A stretch of DNA of 64,000 bases from Phyllobacterium chamaecytisi (lineage in GTDB: Bacteria > Pseudomonadota > Alphaproteobacteria > Rhizobiales > Rhizobiaceae), in the NCBI RefSeq assembly GCF_020164455.1, contig NZ_JAIQWW010000005.1:286054-350053 (forward strand), given 5' to 3'. The notes below the pieces were generated by a model. That model searched no databases. It had not been told where the DNA came from and saw only the letters and a program-made list of their open reading frames with translations. How positions within the stretch are numbered: position 1 is the first letter of the stretch; every line of letters begins with the position of its first letter. Shown in pieces: positions 9,358 through 18,671 of the stretch. The translations under genes were made by a program, and so were the position numbers.

Positions 9358-10830
9358 ATGACTGAAATGCTCCGCCTCTCCGACTCGACGCTGCATCAAC
9401 TGGCATCGAATGTGAAGCAACCCGGCTACGATCGAACCCAGGTTCGGATTGGTATCGTGCATCTCGGTATCGGTGCATTCCACAGAGCACATCAGGCCGT
9501 CTATACGGACAGCGTACTCGCCACTGGCGACAATCGCTGGGGCATACTGGGTGTTTCGTTACGCAGCGGCGATACGAGAGAGGCAATCGAACCGCAGGAC
9601 GGACTTTATACGGTCGCATCCCGCGATGGCGCCGGCGATAGCTTCTGTGTGATTGGCAGCGTCGCAAAAGTTCTGGTCGCACCCGAAAATCCGGAATCAG
9701 TACTCGCTGCAATGACAGATCCCGACGTCAGGATCGTTTCCTTGACCGTGACGGAAAAGGGGTATTGCTATTCGCCCGCCACCGCCTCGCTCGATGAATC
9801 TCACGCCGATATCGTCCACGACCTTGCTCATCCTCATGCACCGCGCTCGGCTATTGGTTTTATCGTAGAAGCACTGGCCCGGCGCCGCGCCAATGGTACT
9901 GCGCCTTTCACGCTGTTGTCCTGCGATAACCTTCCTTCCAATGGCGAAACGCTCAAGCGTGTGGTTACACGCTTTGCCGAACTGCGCGACGCTGCGCTTG
10001 GGCGACATATTGGCGAAAACATCGCCTTTCCTTCGACCATGGTTGACCGGATTGTCCCGGCTACGACCGATGCTGATCGCACCATGACGGCCCGGGGTAC
10101 GGGACTATTCGATGCATGGCCAATCATGACAGAGCCTTTCACGCAGTGGGTGGTGGAGGATCATTTTCCTTCCGGCCGTCCGGCATGGGAGGACTTCGGC
10201 GCAACATTCGTCGACAACGTCGATGCGTTTGAACTGATGAAACTCCGGCTCTTGAATGGCAGCCACTCAACCCTGGCTTATCTCGGTTATCTCGCCGGTC
10301 ACGAGACAGTTGCCGATGTGATGAAGGCCGAAGGCTTCAGCGCATTCATTGAAACTATGATGGACGACGAGATTGCGTCGACGCTTCCGCCGCTCCCAGG
10401 ATTTGACCTGGACGCCTACAAAGCTCAGCTGCGCGAACGCTTTCGCAACCCGGCGCTGCGCCATCGCACGTGGCAGATCGCCATGGACGGCTCGCAGAAA
10501 TTGCCGCAACGCTTGTTGAACACGATCCGAAAGCGTTTGGAACAGAAGAAGCCTTTCGACTATCTCGCTCTCGGTGTCGCCGGCTGGATGCGCTACGCTA
10601 CGGGAGTTGACGAAAAAGGCCAACCGATCGATGTGCGAGATCCGCTCGTCGACCAATTCAAGCAGCGCACGACAGGAAAGACAAAGGCCGGGGACCTTCT
10701 GGATGCATTTCTTGGCATGGAGGAGATTTTTGGCGCGGATCTCCCGAAAAGCCAAAAATTTCGCGAAACGGTAGCGCGTAGGTTGGAGAGTCTCCTGAAT
10801 AACGGTGCCGCCGTATCAGTGTTGGCCTAA
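9358..10830 (+). CDS. uxuB: Fructuronate reductase (D-mannonate oxidoreductase), mannitol dehydrogenase family
   Basis: NAD-dependent reductase expected to convert D-fructuronate to D-mannonate, linking uxaC to uxuA. The 490-residue product has the family's N-terminal nucleotide-binding segment (IVHLGIGAFHRAHQAVYTD) and, in the C-terminal domain, KLRLLNGSHSTLAYLG with the conserved Lys, Asn and His of polyol dehydrogenases. Sequence alone does not separate fructuronate reductase from mannitol 2-dehydrogenase or tagaturonate reductase; the neighbours favour UxuB. No uxaB is in the window although uxaA is, so this enzyme might also reduce tagaturonate. The start at 9358 has only a weak ribosome site; ATG 9367 is an alternative. 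Confidence 0.9.
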   Translation: MTEMLRLSDSTLHQLASNVKQPGYDRTQVRIGIVHLGIGAFHRAHQAVYTDSVLATGDNRWGILGVSLRSGDTREAIEPQDGLYTVASRDGAGDSFCVIGSVAKVLVAPENPESVLAAMTDPDVRIVSLTVTEKGYCYSPATASLDESHADIVHDLAHPHAPRSAIGFIVEALARRRANGTAPFTLLSCDNLPSNGETLKRVVTRFAELRDAALGRHIGENIAFPSTMVDRIVPATTDADRTMTARGTGLFDAWPIMTEPFTQWVVEDHFPSGRPAWEDFGATFVDNVDAFELMKLRLLNGSHSTLAYLGYLAGHETVADVMKAEGFSAFIETMMDDEIASTLPPLPGFDLDAYKAQLRERFRNPALRHRTWQIAMDGSQKLPQRLLNTIRKRLEQKKPFDYLALGVAGWMRYATGVDEKGQPIDVRDPLVDQFKQRTTGKTKAGDLLDAFLGMEEIFGADLPKSQKFRETVARRLESLLNNGAAVSVLA

Positions 10831-10867
10831 AGTTCAAGGCGAAAGCCCTTGCTATCTCAATCTGATA

Positions 10868-10884
10868 GATTAATATATCAAATC
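10868..10884. promoter_or_regulatory. Candidate uronate operator site 2
   Basis: TAATATATCA at 10871-10880 differs by one base from the palindromic core at 7798-7807 and 16581-16590. It lies 76 bases before the binding-protein gene, inside the 126-base uxuB-importer gap, which suggests a separately controlled promoter for the importer. Confidence 0.6.
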
Positions 10885-10956
10885 TCGACTGCGGCCGGAT
10901 ACTGGGAACCCCGGCCATGCCTGAAAACGGGGCGTTGAGCCAACAGGGAGGAAACC

Positions 10957-12138
10957 ATGATCCGCATAACACGCAGACAAGCCATTGGCGGTCTGGCAGC
11001 AGTCGCCACGCTGCCGGCAACGCGACTATTCGCTCAGTCCAAGCTGGCACTGCCAACCTCACCCGTAGCACTGAATATCGCCGACGTAGCGGGCAATCTG
11101 GCGCTGACGCAGACAGCCATCGAGAATTACGCCAAGGCCAAGCCGGAACTTGTATCGAAGATCACCTTCACCAAGGCGCCAGCTCCGGAACTTCCGGGCA
11201 AGATCAAAGCTCAGCAGGCGGCAAACAGGCTGGATATCGATCTCGTTCTGACAGGTACAGATGCCCTCTCTGCAGGTATCGCTCAGGACCTGTGGGTCAA
11301 GCTTTTGCCGGATCACTCCGCCTCTCTGCCAGATCTAGCGGCAATCTATCTTGAACCTGCGCATCGTATGCTGGCGCTCGGCAAGGATGTCGGTGTGGTA
11401 GTCACCTATTACCCATCCGGCCCGCTGCTCGAATACATGCCCGACCGCGTCAAAAAGGTACCGACCACAGCAGAAGAGCTTCTGGCTTGGGCCAAGGAAA
11501 ACCCCAACAAGTTTCTCTACGCGCGCCCGGCAAATTCCGGCCCCGGCCGCACGTTCTTGATGGGCCTGCCTTACCTCCTCGGCGACACTGATCCGCGTGA
11601 TCCGGTAAAAGGCTGGGACAAAACTTGGACCTACCTCAAGGAACTGCATAAATATATCGAGTACTATCCGACCGGCACTGGCGCTCTGATGAAGGAACTC
11701 GGTGAAGGCACGCGCGACATGACTGTCTCTACCACCGGTTGGGATATCAATCCCCGCGTGCTTGGTGTGGTCCCGAAAGAAGCCGCAGTCGCGACTCTCA
11801 AAGGTTTCCACTGGGTCGCCGATGCGCACTACATGTGCGTTCCGAAAGGTATTGCAGACGACAAGCTTGCGGTCCTTCTCGATATGATGAGCTTCCTGCT
11901 AACGCCCGAGCAGCAGGCCTTCACCTATGATCAGGGCTATTTCTATCCGGGTCCGGCTGTGAAGGATGTGCCGATCACCATGGCTCCGCAAGAAAGCCAG
12001 GATGCGATCGCCGAGTTCGGCCGTAAGGAATACGCAGATTGGATTGCCAATAATCCCGTCGAAATTCCGCTGGAGCCATCTTCGATGGTCGTTGCATTCC
12101 GTCGTTGGGATGAAGAAGTCGCGGGCAAGAAGTCCTGA
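10957..12138 (+). CDS. Extracellular solute-binding protein of a PotD/family-1 ABC importer
   Basis: 393-residue periplasmic binding protein. The N-terminus, MIRITRRQAIGGLAAVATLP, has twin arginines followed by a hydrophobic stretch and an ALA-type cleavage region (LFAQ-S), so export is probably by the Tat route. The rest has the two-lobed fold of family-1 binding proteins, as used for polyamines, iron or sugars (LVLTGTDALSAGIAQDLWVK, YYPSGPLLEYMPDRV, TTGWDINPRV). A strong GGAGGAAACC precedes ATG 10957. It heads a binding protein-ATPase-permease-permease set embedded between uronate genes, so a uronate or uronate oligomer is the likely ligand. The sequence does not show that directly. Confidence 0.88.
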   Translation: MIRITRRQAIGGLAAVATLPATRLFAQSKLALPTSPVALNIADVAGNLALTQTAIENYAKAKPELVSKITFTKAPAPELPGKIKAQQAANRLDIDLVLTGTDALSAGIAQDLWVKLLPDHSASLPDLAAIYLEPAHRMLALGKDVGVVVTYYPSGPLLEYMPDRVKKVPTTAEELLAWAKENPNKFLYARPANSGPGRTFLMGLPYLLGDTDPRDPVKGWDKTWTYLKELHKYIEYYPTGTGALMKELGEGTRDMTVSTTGWDINPRVLGVVPKEAAVATLKGFHWVADAHYMCVPKGIADDKLAVLLDMMSFLLTPEQQAFTYDQGYFYPGPAVKDVPITMAPQESQDAIAEFGRKEYADWIANNPVEIPLEPSSMVVAFRRWDEEVAGKKS

Positions 12139-12152
12139 AATTACCGATCATC

Positions 12153-12181
12153 ACATCATCCGGAGGCCATCCGGATGATGT
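12153..12181 (+). other. Strong hairpin after binding-protein gene
   Basis: A perfect 12-bp stem (ACATCATCCGGA at 12153-12164, TCCGGATGATGT at 12170-12181) with a 5-base loop sits 14 bases after the binding-protein stop and 19 bases before the ATPase start. It lacks a long T-run. It probably protects upstream mRNA or partly stops transcription, as known for the malE-malF gap of E. coli. Confidence 0.8.
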
Positions 12182-12200
12182 CTGTTTATAAGGGTACCCG

Positions 12201-13268
12201 ATGCTGCTTGCGTCATCGCCATTCAGTGAGATCCGGCTTGATCGGATGAGCCGCGCTTTTGGATCGCACAATGCATTGAAAGATGTATCGCTATCGATCC
12301 GCAAGGGCGAATTCATCGCACTGCTCGGGCCGTCCGGTTGCGGCAAGTCGACGGCGCTCAACTGCATTGCCGGACTATTATCGACGACGGGTGGGGGCAT
12401 TTTTATCGACGACAAACGCATTGATACGCTGAAACCGGAGGATCGCGGCTTCGGCATGGTTTTCCAGAATTATGCGCTGTTTCCCCACATGACGGTGCGC
12501 CAAAACATCGGATTCGGCCTCAAGATGCGCAAGGTTGCCAAGGGGGAGATGGAAAAACGTGTCGAAGAAGCGCTGAACCTCGTCCGGCTGCAAGGACAGG
12601 GCCATAAATTGCCGGGGCAATTGTCGGGCGGCCAGCAGCAGCGCGTTGCGATTGCACGGGCGATTGTCATCGAGCCGCCACTGGTATTGATGGACGAGCC
12701 GCTATCCAACCTTGATGCGAAGTTGCGCCTTGAGATGCGCGCGGAAATTCGCCGCATCCACAACCAGCTCGGTGCCACCACTGTCTACGTCACCCATGAT
12801 CAGGACGAGGCCTTGTCTTTGGCGGATCGCGTTGTGGTGCTGCGCGATGGTGAAATTCGTCAGGTGGGCGCTCCAAGCGATCTTTACGAACGACCCGACC
12901 ATTTGGACGTCGCCGAATTCATGGGCTACCGCAACCGCCTGACCGGCAAGGTCGTCGGCACGCATGGTGATCGCACCAGCGTCGCCGTTGGCAAAGCCAT
13001 GTTGACGGGGACTGCACGGAATAATTTGAAAGTTGGCGATAGCGCCGTTATAGCGGCCCGGGCCGATGACGTCATTGCCGGCGAAAAGTCTGACAAAACG
13101 GTAGAGGCTGTCGTCGAAACCATTGAATATCGCGGGCGCGAATTCGTTGGAACAGCGCGCACGGCGGAAGGTCTGGAGCTCGTCTTTCATGCGCCGCAGA
13201 CGGCCGAGCTTGGCAGTTCGATCTGGCTCTCCATAGATCCGGCGCGTGCGCTGGCTTTTGCGGCGTAA
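12201..13268 (+). CDS. ABC importer ATPase, PotA-like, with TOBE domain
   Basis: 355-residue cytoplasmic ATPase that powers the adjacent importer. Walker A is GPSGCGKST (near residue 44); the signature is LSGGQQQR; Walker B is VLMDEPLSNLDAK; the switch His lies in VTHDQDEA. A C-terminal TOBE-like domain follows (VGDSAVIAARADDVI), as in PotA/UgpC-type subunits. The start at 12201 has AAGGG upstream. It is followed after six bases by the first permease. Family membership is secure, substrate not. Confidence 0.95.
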   Translation: MLLASSPFSEIRLDRMSRAFGSHNALKDVSLSIRKGEFIALLGPSGCGKSTALNCIAGLLSTTGGGIFIDDKRIDTLKPEDRGFGMVFQNYALFPHMTVRQNIGFGLKMRKVAKGEMEKRVEEALNLVRLQGQGHKLPGQLSGGQQQRVAIARAIVIEPPLVLMDEPLSNLDAKLRLEMRAEIRRIHNQLGATTVYVTHDQDEALSLADRVVVLRDGEIRQVGAPSDLYERPDHLDVAEFMGYRNRLTGKVVGTHGDRTSVAVGKAMLTGTARNNLKVGDSAVIAARADDVIAGEKSDKTVEAVVETIEYRGREFVGTARTAEGLELVFHAPQTAELGSSIWLSIDPARALAFAA

Positions 13269-13274
13269 CGGCAA

Positions 13275-14180
13275 ATGGCGAACGTTACCTCAACCCCCTT
13301 CGACAATCGCATGTCGCTGCGGCAGCGACTGGCGCTGCGCGGCATTGATGGCGTCACCCTTCTGGTCCTGCCAGCGGTACTCTTTCTTCTGGCCGTGTTC
13401 ATCTATCCCTTCATCTACGGGTTGATTTTGTCATTCACACCGGCGGAGGGAGGCGCCTTTGCCAACTACAGCAAATTCTTCTCCGATCCGTTTCTCTATG
13501 ACACCATCCTGACCACGCTGTGGCTGGCTGTGCCAGTGACGATCATCAGCATAGCCATCGCGCTACCGGTGGCTTTCCGTGTGCGGCTGATGACGCATCA
13601 GAGGCTTCTCACGACCATCTTGGTTTTGCCAGTGACGCTTGGCACAGTGCTCGTTGCTGAAGGCCTGTTGAACTATCTCGGCCCACAGGGTTGGTTCAGC
13701 CGGACGTTGATGCTTCTTGGCGCAATCGATCGACCGCTCAAACTGACCAACAATTATTGGGGCGTTTTCGCTTCCCTGATCATCACGGGCTTTCCGTTCA
13801 CATTTCTGCTTACCCTGTCCTATGTCTCGGGCATCGATCCGGCGCTGGAACAGGCTGCGGCCACGCACGGAGCCAGGAGTTGGCAGCGCTTCCGTTATGT
13901 CATGCTGCCCTTGCTGATTCCCGGGCTTGCCATCGCCTTCTGTCTGTCGTTCGTGCAGGCCTTCGCCGTTTTCCCCTCGGCCATCCTGCTTGGTGCGCCA
14001 GCGGGACCGACGCGCGTCATCTCCATTGCGGCCTATCAGGCCGCCTTCGAGCAGTATGACTATTCCATGGCTTCAGCCGTCGCGATGATCATGGCAGTGG
14101 TACAACTGCTCATCGTCGTGGCGATCCTTGGTATCCGCAATATGTTCTATCGCGGCTCGACCGCGGGCGGGAAGGGTTGA
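13275..14180 (+). CDS. ABC importer permease 1 (PotB-like)
   Basis: 301-residue inner-membrane permease with about six transmembrane helices; the first covers residues 19-43 (VTLLVLPAVLFLLAVFIYPF). The EAA loop that contacts the ATPase reads EQAAATHGARSWQRFRYVML. It is placed between the ATPase and the second permease with gaps of only a few bases, so the units are translated together. Confidence 0.93.
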   Translation: MANVTSTPFDNRMSLRQRLALRGIDGVTLLVLPAVLFLLAVFIYPFIYGLILSFTPAEGGAFANYSKFFSDPFLYDTILTTLWLAVPVTIISIAIALPVAFRVRLMTHQRLLTTILVLPVTLGTVLVAEGLLNYLGPQGWFSRTLMLLGAIDRPLKLTNNYWGVFASLIITGFPFTFLLTLSYVSGIDPALEQAAATHGARSWQRFRYVMLPLLIPGLAIAFCLSFVQAFAVFPSAILLGAPAGPTRVISIAAYQAAFEQYDYSMASAVAMIMAVVQLLIVVAILGIRNMFYRGSTAGGKG

Positions 14181-14182
14181 CA

Positions 14183-15028
14183 ATGATCCGCGACACAACG
14201 ATCGGTGCCAAAATCTGGATCACTGCTGTCTGGGCAGTCGTCGTCTTTTTTATCATCAATCTGGTGGCGATGATCGCCACCGTTATCATTTCTTCGTTCG
14301 GCACACGCTGGCTTGGCACGTGGCTACCCGCTGGCTGGACAACGAAGTGGTACTTCACTGCGTGGTCGGAATTCCAGCTGAGTGACGTGCTCATCGTCAC
14401 CTTCCAGATTGTCTTTACCGTTGTCGCTTTGTCTGGCCTTCTCGGTGTGACCGCCGCCTATGCGCTGGCACGGCGCGATTTTCCTGGCAAGAAACTGGTC
14501 ATGCTTCTGTTCCTGCTGCCGCTGCTGGTACCGCCGATCACCTTCGGCATCCCGCTCGCCACAGTGCTGTATCAGGCTGGCGTCGGCGGCACCTTTTGGG
14601 GCGTTGTTCTTGCCAATCTGGTACCGACGGTTCCCTTCGTGATCCTCGTCATGATCCCGTTCATCGAACAGATCGATCCAAAGATTGAGGCGGCGGCGCG
14701 CGTGTTCGGCGCCGGAACATTCCAGCTGTTCAGACATGTGCTACTGCCCATGTTGCTGCCCGGCATTCTGGCGGCCTTGCTGCTGGTTCTGGTGCGCACT
14801 GTAGCGATGTTCGAGCTGACATTCCTTACGGCGGGCCCGACCAGCCAAACGCTTGTCGTCGCCCTTTACTATTCTGTCTTTGCTTCAGGTGTCCGTGCTG
14901 TGCAATCGATCGATGCGATGGCTGTGGTCTATATGGTCACGACGCTGGTCTGGTTGTTGATCGCGCTGCGTTTTGTCAATCCGACGCAGATCGTAGCCCG
15001 TGCCAAACAGCAGCAGACCACGGCATAG
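14183..15028 (+). CDS. ABC importer permease 2 (PotC-like)
   Basis: 281-residue inner-membrane permease with about six helices. Its EAA loop reads EAAARVFGAGTFQLFRHVLL. I used ATG 14183, two bases after the stop of permease 1 and preceded by GGAAGGG; a TTG at 14177 would overlap that stop. It is the last gene of the importer set and ends four bases from the stop of uxaA on the other strand. No terminator separates the converging units, so transcriptional collision is possible. Confidence 0.92.
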   Translation: MIRDTTIGAKIWITAVWAVVVFFIINLVAMIATVIISSFGTRWLGTWLPAGWTTKWYFTAWSEFQLSDVLIVTFQIVFTVVALSGLLGVTAAYALARRDFPGKKLVMLLFLLPLLVPPITFGIPLATVLYQAGVGGTFWGVVLANLVPTVPFVILVMIPFIEQIDPKIEAAARVFGAGTFQLFRHVLLPMLLPGILAALLLVLVRTVAMFELTFLTAGPTSQTLVVALYYSVFASGVRAVQSIDAMAVVYMVTTLVWLLIALRFVNPTQIVARAKQQQTTA

Positions 15029-15032
15029 AGCA

Positions 15033-16559
15033 TTACATCGTCGCGCCGATCTGCCAGGGCACGAATTCTGCATCGCCATAGCCGAGTTCTTCGGATTTGC
15101 TGCGCTGGCCCGAGGCGATCTTGAGAATATGCTCAAAAATCTCTTTGCCCTTGTCCTCGATCGATACGCCGTCGAGCACATCGCCGCAATTGATGTCCAT
15201 GTCCTCGATCATCTGGGTATACATGGGCGTATTGGTGGCAAGCTTGATTGACGGCGTCGGCTTGCAACCATAGGCCGAACCACGCCCTGTAGTGAAGGCG
15301 AGGATGTTGGCACCGCCCGCGACCTGTCCGGTTGCTGAAACTGGATCATAGCCGGGCGTGTCCATGAAAACGAGACCATGCGCGGTGACAGGCTCGGCAT
15401 AACCATAAACCGCTTCAAGCGGTGTCGTGCCGGATTTGGCCACGGCCCCGAGGGACTTTTCCAGAATTGTGGTCAAGCCGCCAGCCTTGTTTCCGGGTGA
15501 GGGATTGTTGTTCATTTCCATCTTGTTGCGGGCGGTATAATCCTCCCACCAGGCGATGATCGATTGCAGGCGCTCGACAGCTTCCGGGTTGGAAGCGCGC
15601 TCGATGAGCAGATGCTCGGCTCCGTAAATCTCCGGTGTTTCCGAAAGGATCGCAGTGCCTCCCTGCTGCACCAGAAGGTCGACGGCGGCGCCGAGAGCCG
15701 GGTTGGCGGTGATGCCGGAATAGCCGTCGGAACCGCCACACTGCAAAGCAAGCATAAGTTCTGATGCCGGAATGGTCTCCCGCTTCACATTGGCGGCGGT
15801 CGGCAGCATGTCGCGCACGGCGGCGATGCCCGCCTCCATGGTCTTGCGCGTGCCGCCGACTTCCTGGATCGTCAGGCTGCGGAACGTGTCGCTCTCTACG
15901 ATATTGTAGGCTTCTTTCCAGCGGCCGATCTGGAAACCTTCACAACCCAGACCAACCATCAGCACGGCGGCAATGTTCGGGTTGGAGGCATAGCCCCACT
16001 GGGTGCGCTTGAGGACTTCGTAGCCTTCGCCTTTGACGTCGAGTGCACAGCCGCCGCCATGCACCAGCGGAATAATGCCGTCGATCATCGGGTATTCGTC
16101 AAGCAGACCGGATTTCTGCACCGCCTCTGCGATGAAGCGCGCGACCGAAGCGGAACAGTTCACTGAGGTCAGAACGCCGATATAATTGCGCGTCCCGGCG
16201 CGGCCATTGGCCCGGCGGAAACCTTCGAACGTTGCGCGCTGCTCTATCGGCAAAATGCCATTTGCAGGAACCAAGTGCGTTGCATCCGGTTCGCGAACGA
16301 AATTGCTGTAGTCGAGATTGTGTTCATGCACCCATTCGCCGGCCTCGATCCGCTTGGAAGCGGAGCCGATGATCTGGCCGAACTTGCGCACAGGTTCACC
16401 CGCTGCAATCAAGCGGGAAGCCAGCTTGTGCCCGCGTGGAACGCGGCTTGCCACGGTCACAGCCTCGATTTTTTGGCCCACCTGAAACGTATCGACAGCA
16501 ACAATCACATTGTCACTGGCGTGAAGGCGCAAGTGCCGGGGAGCGGTAAGCGTGTCCAT
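15033..16559 (-). CDS. uxaA: Altronate dehydratase
   Basis: Dehydrates D-altronate to 2-keto-3-deoxy-D-gluconate, the galacturonate branch counterpart of UxuA. The 508-residue product has an N-terminal SAF-type domain (residues about 10-85, DNVIVAVDTFQVGQKIEAV) and the large catalytic domain with GTRNYIGVLTSVNCSASVAR, VHGGGCALD, LGCEGFQIGR and LQCGGSDGYSGITANPALG. ATG 16559 is chosen because GGAG lies just upstream; the longer frame to 16613 would run through the operator. Its expected substrate-producing enzyme, tagaturonate reductase, is not in the window. A long palindrome lies 17 bases before the start. Confidence 0.96.
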   Translation of the reverse strand: MDTLTAPRHLRLHASDNVIVAVDTFQVGQKIEAVTVASRVPRGHKLASRLIAAGEPVRKFGQIIGSASKRIEAGEWVHEHNLDYSNFVREPDATHLVPANGILPIEQRATFEGFRRANGRAGTRNYIGVLTSVNCSASVARFIAEAVQKSGLLDEYPMIDGIIPLVHGGGCALDVKGEGYEVLKRTQWGYASNPNIAAVLMVGLGCEGFQIGRWKEAYNIVESDTFRSLTIQEVGGTRKTMEAGIAAVRDMLPTAANVKRETIPASELMLALQCGGSDGYSGITANPALGAAVDLLVQQGGTAILSETPEIYGAEHLLIERASNPEAVERLQSIIAWWEDYTARNKMEMNNNPSPGNKAGGLTTILEKSLGAVAKSGTTPLEAVYGYAEPVTAHGLVFMDTPGYDPVSATGQVAGGANILAFTTGRGSAYGCKPTPSIKLATNTPMYTQMIEDMDINCGDVLDGVSIEDKGKEIFEHILKIASGQRSKSEELGYGDAEFVPWQIGATM

Positions 16560-16576
16560 CGAATTCTCCAACTGGT

Positions 16577-16594
16577 CAATTAATATATTAATTG
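16577..16594. promoter_or_regulatory. Uronate operator site 3 upstream of uxaA
   Basis: Perfect 18-bp palindrome CAATTAATATATTAATTG, centred 26 bases before the uxaA start. Its core TAATATATTA is identical to the core between gntR and uxaC. The length and symmetry are typical of a dimeric GntR-family site. Confidence 0.72.
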
Positions 16595-16613
16595 GATCCG
16601 ACGTCAGTTGCAA

Positions 16614-17159
16614 TGTGGCAAGATGGACCTATTACAACCCGTTGCAAGGCTAGTGAGTCGCAATCATTCGATCTCAGGTGTTCCTCAACGCCATCGGAAG
16701 ACCCCAGCGGACGAAAGATCAACCGCTTGCAACCAAATTACACGCGCCGGCTGAAATTCTTGCGCCAGTTTCGCACATTCTTGCATGAGAATCGCTAAGT
16801 CTTGTCCCACTCTCGGACTTTCTTGCGCAAAACATGGATACCATTCGAGAACTTGCGCTCGAAAAATTTCCATTGGGAATCTGCGGTCCGTAATTATCGG
16901 CGTCGCGTGGAATTTTTTGCCAGTGCGAGCCGTAACGCCCGGTACGGCACCTCTTCCGATATCGTTTTTTGGTGTCCTTTCAGCGAGGGATCGTACATCC
17001 AAAACACCAATAACCCGAAGCATAATTTAATTCGAATTTTGAAGTATATTCCCATTATATTCTGCGATACTTCGTTATGAAAAATTCATTTGCATGAAAT
17101 ACCAAATTTAGTTCTATATCCAAATATAGCTCAATAAATACGTTTCTAACTGTCTCAAA
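16614..17159. other. AT-rich spacer upstream of RTX genes
   Basis: 546 bases without a credible gene; reading frames here lack ribosome sites and recognisable sequence. From about 16960 the DNA becomes strongly AT-rich, unlike the GC-rich genes around it. Bases 17031-17050 resemble, at 17 of 20 positions, a segment upstream of the third RTX gene (35780-35799). Confidence 0.5.
17031..17050 (+). promoter_or_regulatory. Element shared with upstream region of third RTX gene, copy 1
   Basis: TTCGAATTTTGAAGTATATT, 110 bases before the first RTX gene, matches 35780-35799 at 17 of 20 positions, including an exact AAGTATATT. It may be a common promoter part or activator site. Confidence 0.4.
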
Positions 17160-18656
17160 ATGGGGGCCATGATGGCGCTGAACAATTCCTTGCTCGACCT
17201 CCTCAATATCCATCCGGAAAACGGCCTGGACCAAATACTCACCGGTGGCGACGGACCCGACATTTTGTTTGGGGGCAGCGGCAACGACTTTATCCAAGGC
17301 AAGGCCGGCAGCGATCTGCTCTTCGGTTATGAAGGCATCGATACGCTGGCCTATGTCGGTTCGTCCGAAGGTGTGATGGTGCACCTTGGCGGCCTCGATG
17401 GATCCGGTGCGCTCGGCACGTGGGGCGGTGATGCCGAAGGCGACCGGCTTGCCGTCGGTTTCGAGAATCTCGTGGGTTCGGCCTTTGACGACAAGCTCTC
17501 CGGCGATGCCGGTGACAATGTGCTCGTCGGCCTCGATGGCAATGATGGTCTCTCCGGCGGTGAAGGCAATGACACGCTGGTTGGCGGCGCAGGCACCGAC
17601 TGGCTCGATGGTGGAACCGGCGATGACACGCTCCTCGGCGGTGACGGCGAGGACTATCTCTATGGCCGGGACGGCAACGATACGCTCAATGGCGGTGCGG
17701 GCGAGGATCGCCTCGATGGCGGCAATGGCGATGATCACCTTCTTGGCGGTGCCGGCACGGACTGGCTCGATGGCGGCAACGGTGCCGATTATCTCGATGG
17801 CGGCGAAGGCAACGATTTGCTCGATGGCGGCCGCGGCAATGATACGCTTATTGGCGGCGCCGGCGACGACGCGCTGAACGGCGGCTCCGGTGATGACCGT
17901 CTGAACGGCGGCTCGGGTGCCGACTACATCGCCGGCGGCCGAGGCAGCGACTGGATGGACGGCGGTGCCGGCGACGACCGGCTGGAAGGCGGATCGGGAC
18001 AGGACTGGCTCTATGGCGGCGATGGCAATGACACGCTTGATGGCGGCATGGGCGAGGACCGGCTGAATGGCGGGGCTGGCGATGACACGCTTGTCGGCGG
18101 TTCAGGCACGGACTGGCTGGATGGCGGCGCGGGCGCCGATCATCTTCTTGGTGGTTCCGGCGATGATTTCCTGCGCGGCGGCGACAACAACGATACGCTC
18201 GACGGCGGCGCCGGCAACGACACGCTGAACGGTGGTGCCGGTGATGATCAGCTCATTGGCGGCCCGGGATCCGATATCCTTGCGGGCGGGACAGGTGCGG
18301 ACACGTTCATATTCGGTCAGATCGAAACCGGTTTCCAAACCCAGGGCGGACACAGTGCTGTGACCTCGATCGTCGATTTCAACGCCGGCGAAGGCGACAG
18401 GATCGATCTCAGCCGGGTCGATGCCGACACGAGCACGTCGGGCAATCAGGATTTCCATTTCATCGGCGAAAGCGATTTCTCCGGCGTTGCCGGTGAATTG
18501 CGGATTTTCCATGCTCCGCAGGGCGATTCGGGTGGCACCAGCATCGACCATTGGCTGGTCGAGGGCGACACGAATGGCGATGGTATCGCCGACCTGATCG
18601 CCGAGGTCTCGGGACACGTCGAGGATGGACTGTCAGTGCATGACTTCATGATGTGA
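17160..18656 (+). CDS. RTX calcium-binding repeat protein, type I secretion substrate (RTX-1)
   Basis: 498-residue acidic protein made almost wholly of glycine-rich nonapeptides of the GGxGxDxLx type that fold into calcium-bound parallel beta-rolls outside the cell. About four repeats lie at residues 27-62 and about thirty in an unbroken array at 113-382. The C-terminal 115 residues ([41 protein letters not shown]) match the serralysin-type C-terminal region that carries the ABC-exporter signal. There is no signal peptide and no enzymatic domain, and no type I exporter gene is in the window. Start 17160 is uncertain; ATGs at 17169 and 17172 follow a GGGGG run. RTX-2 follows after 15 bases. 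Confidence 0.92.
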   Translation: MGAMMALNNSLLDLLNIHPENGLDQILTGGDGPDILFGGSGNDFIQGKAGSDLLFGYEGIDTLAYVGSSEGVMVHLGGLDGSGALGTWGGDAEGDRLAVGFENLVGSAFDDKLSGDAGDNVLVGLDGNDGLSGGEGNDTLVGGAGTDWLDGGTGDDTLLGGDGEDYLYGRDGNDTLNGGAGEDRLDGGNGDDHLLGGAGTDWLDGGNGADYLDGGEGNDLLDGGRGNDTLIGGAGDDALNGGSGDDRLNGGSGADYIAGGRGSDWMDGGAGDDRLEGGSGQDWLYGGDGNDTLDGGMGEDRLNGGAGDDTLVGGSGTDWLDGGAGADHLLGGSGDDFLRGGDNNDTLDGGAGNDTLNGGAGDDQLIGGPGSDILAGGTGADTFIFGQIETGFQTQGGHSAVTSIVDFNAGEGDRIDLSRVDADTSTSGNQDFHFIGESDFSGVAGELRIFHAPQGDSGGTSIDHWLVEGDTNGDGIADLIAEVSGHVEDGLSVHDFMM

Positions 18657-18671
18657 TAAATAAGGAACAAC

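Noticed and set aside
9358..10830. Assignment as tagaturonate reductase (uxaB)
   Set aside because: The uxuA gene in the same regulon needs a fructuronate reductase and the sequence does not favour UxaB, so uxuB was kept with dual activity noted as possible.
16685..17023. 112-codon minus-strand frame in the spacer after uxaA
   Set aside because: No ribosome site, no family resemblance, unusual composition; treated as non-coding.
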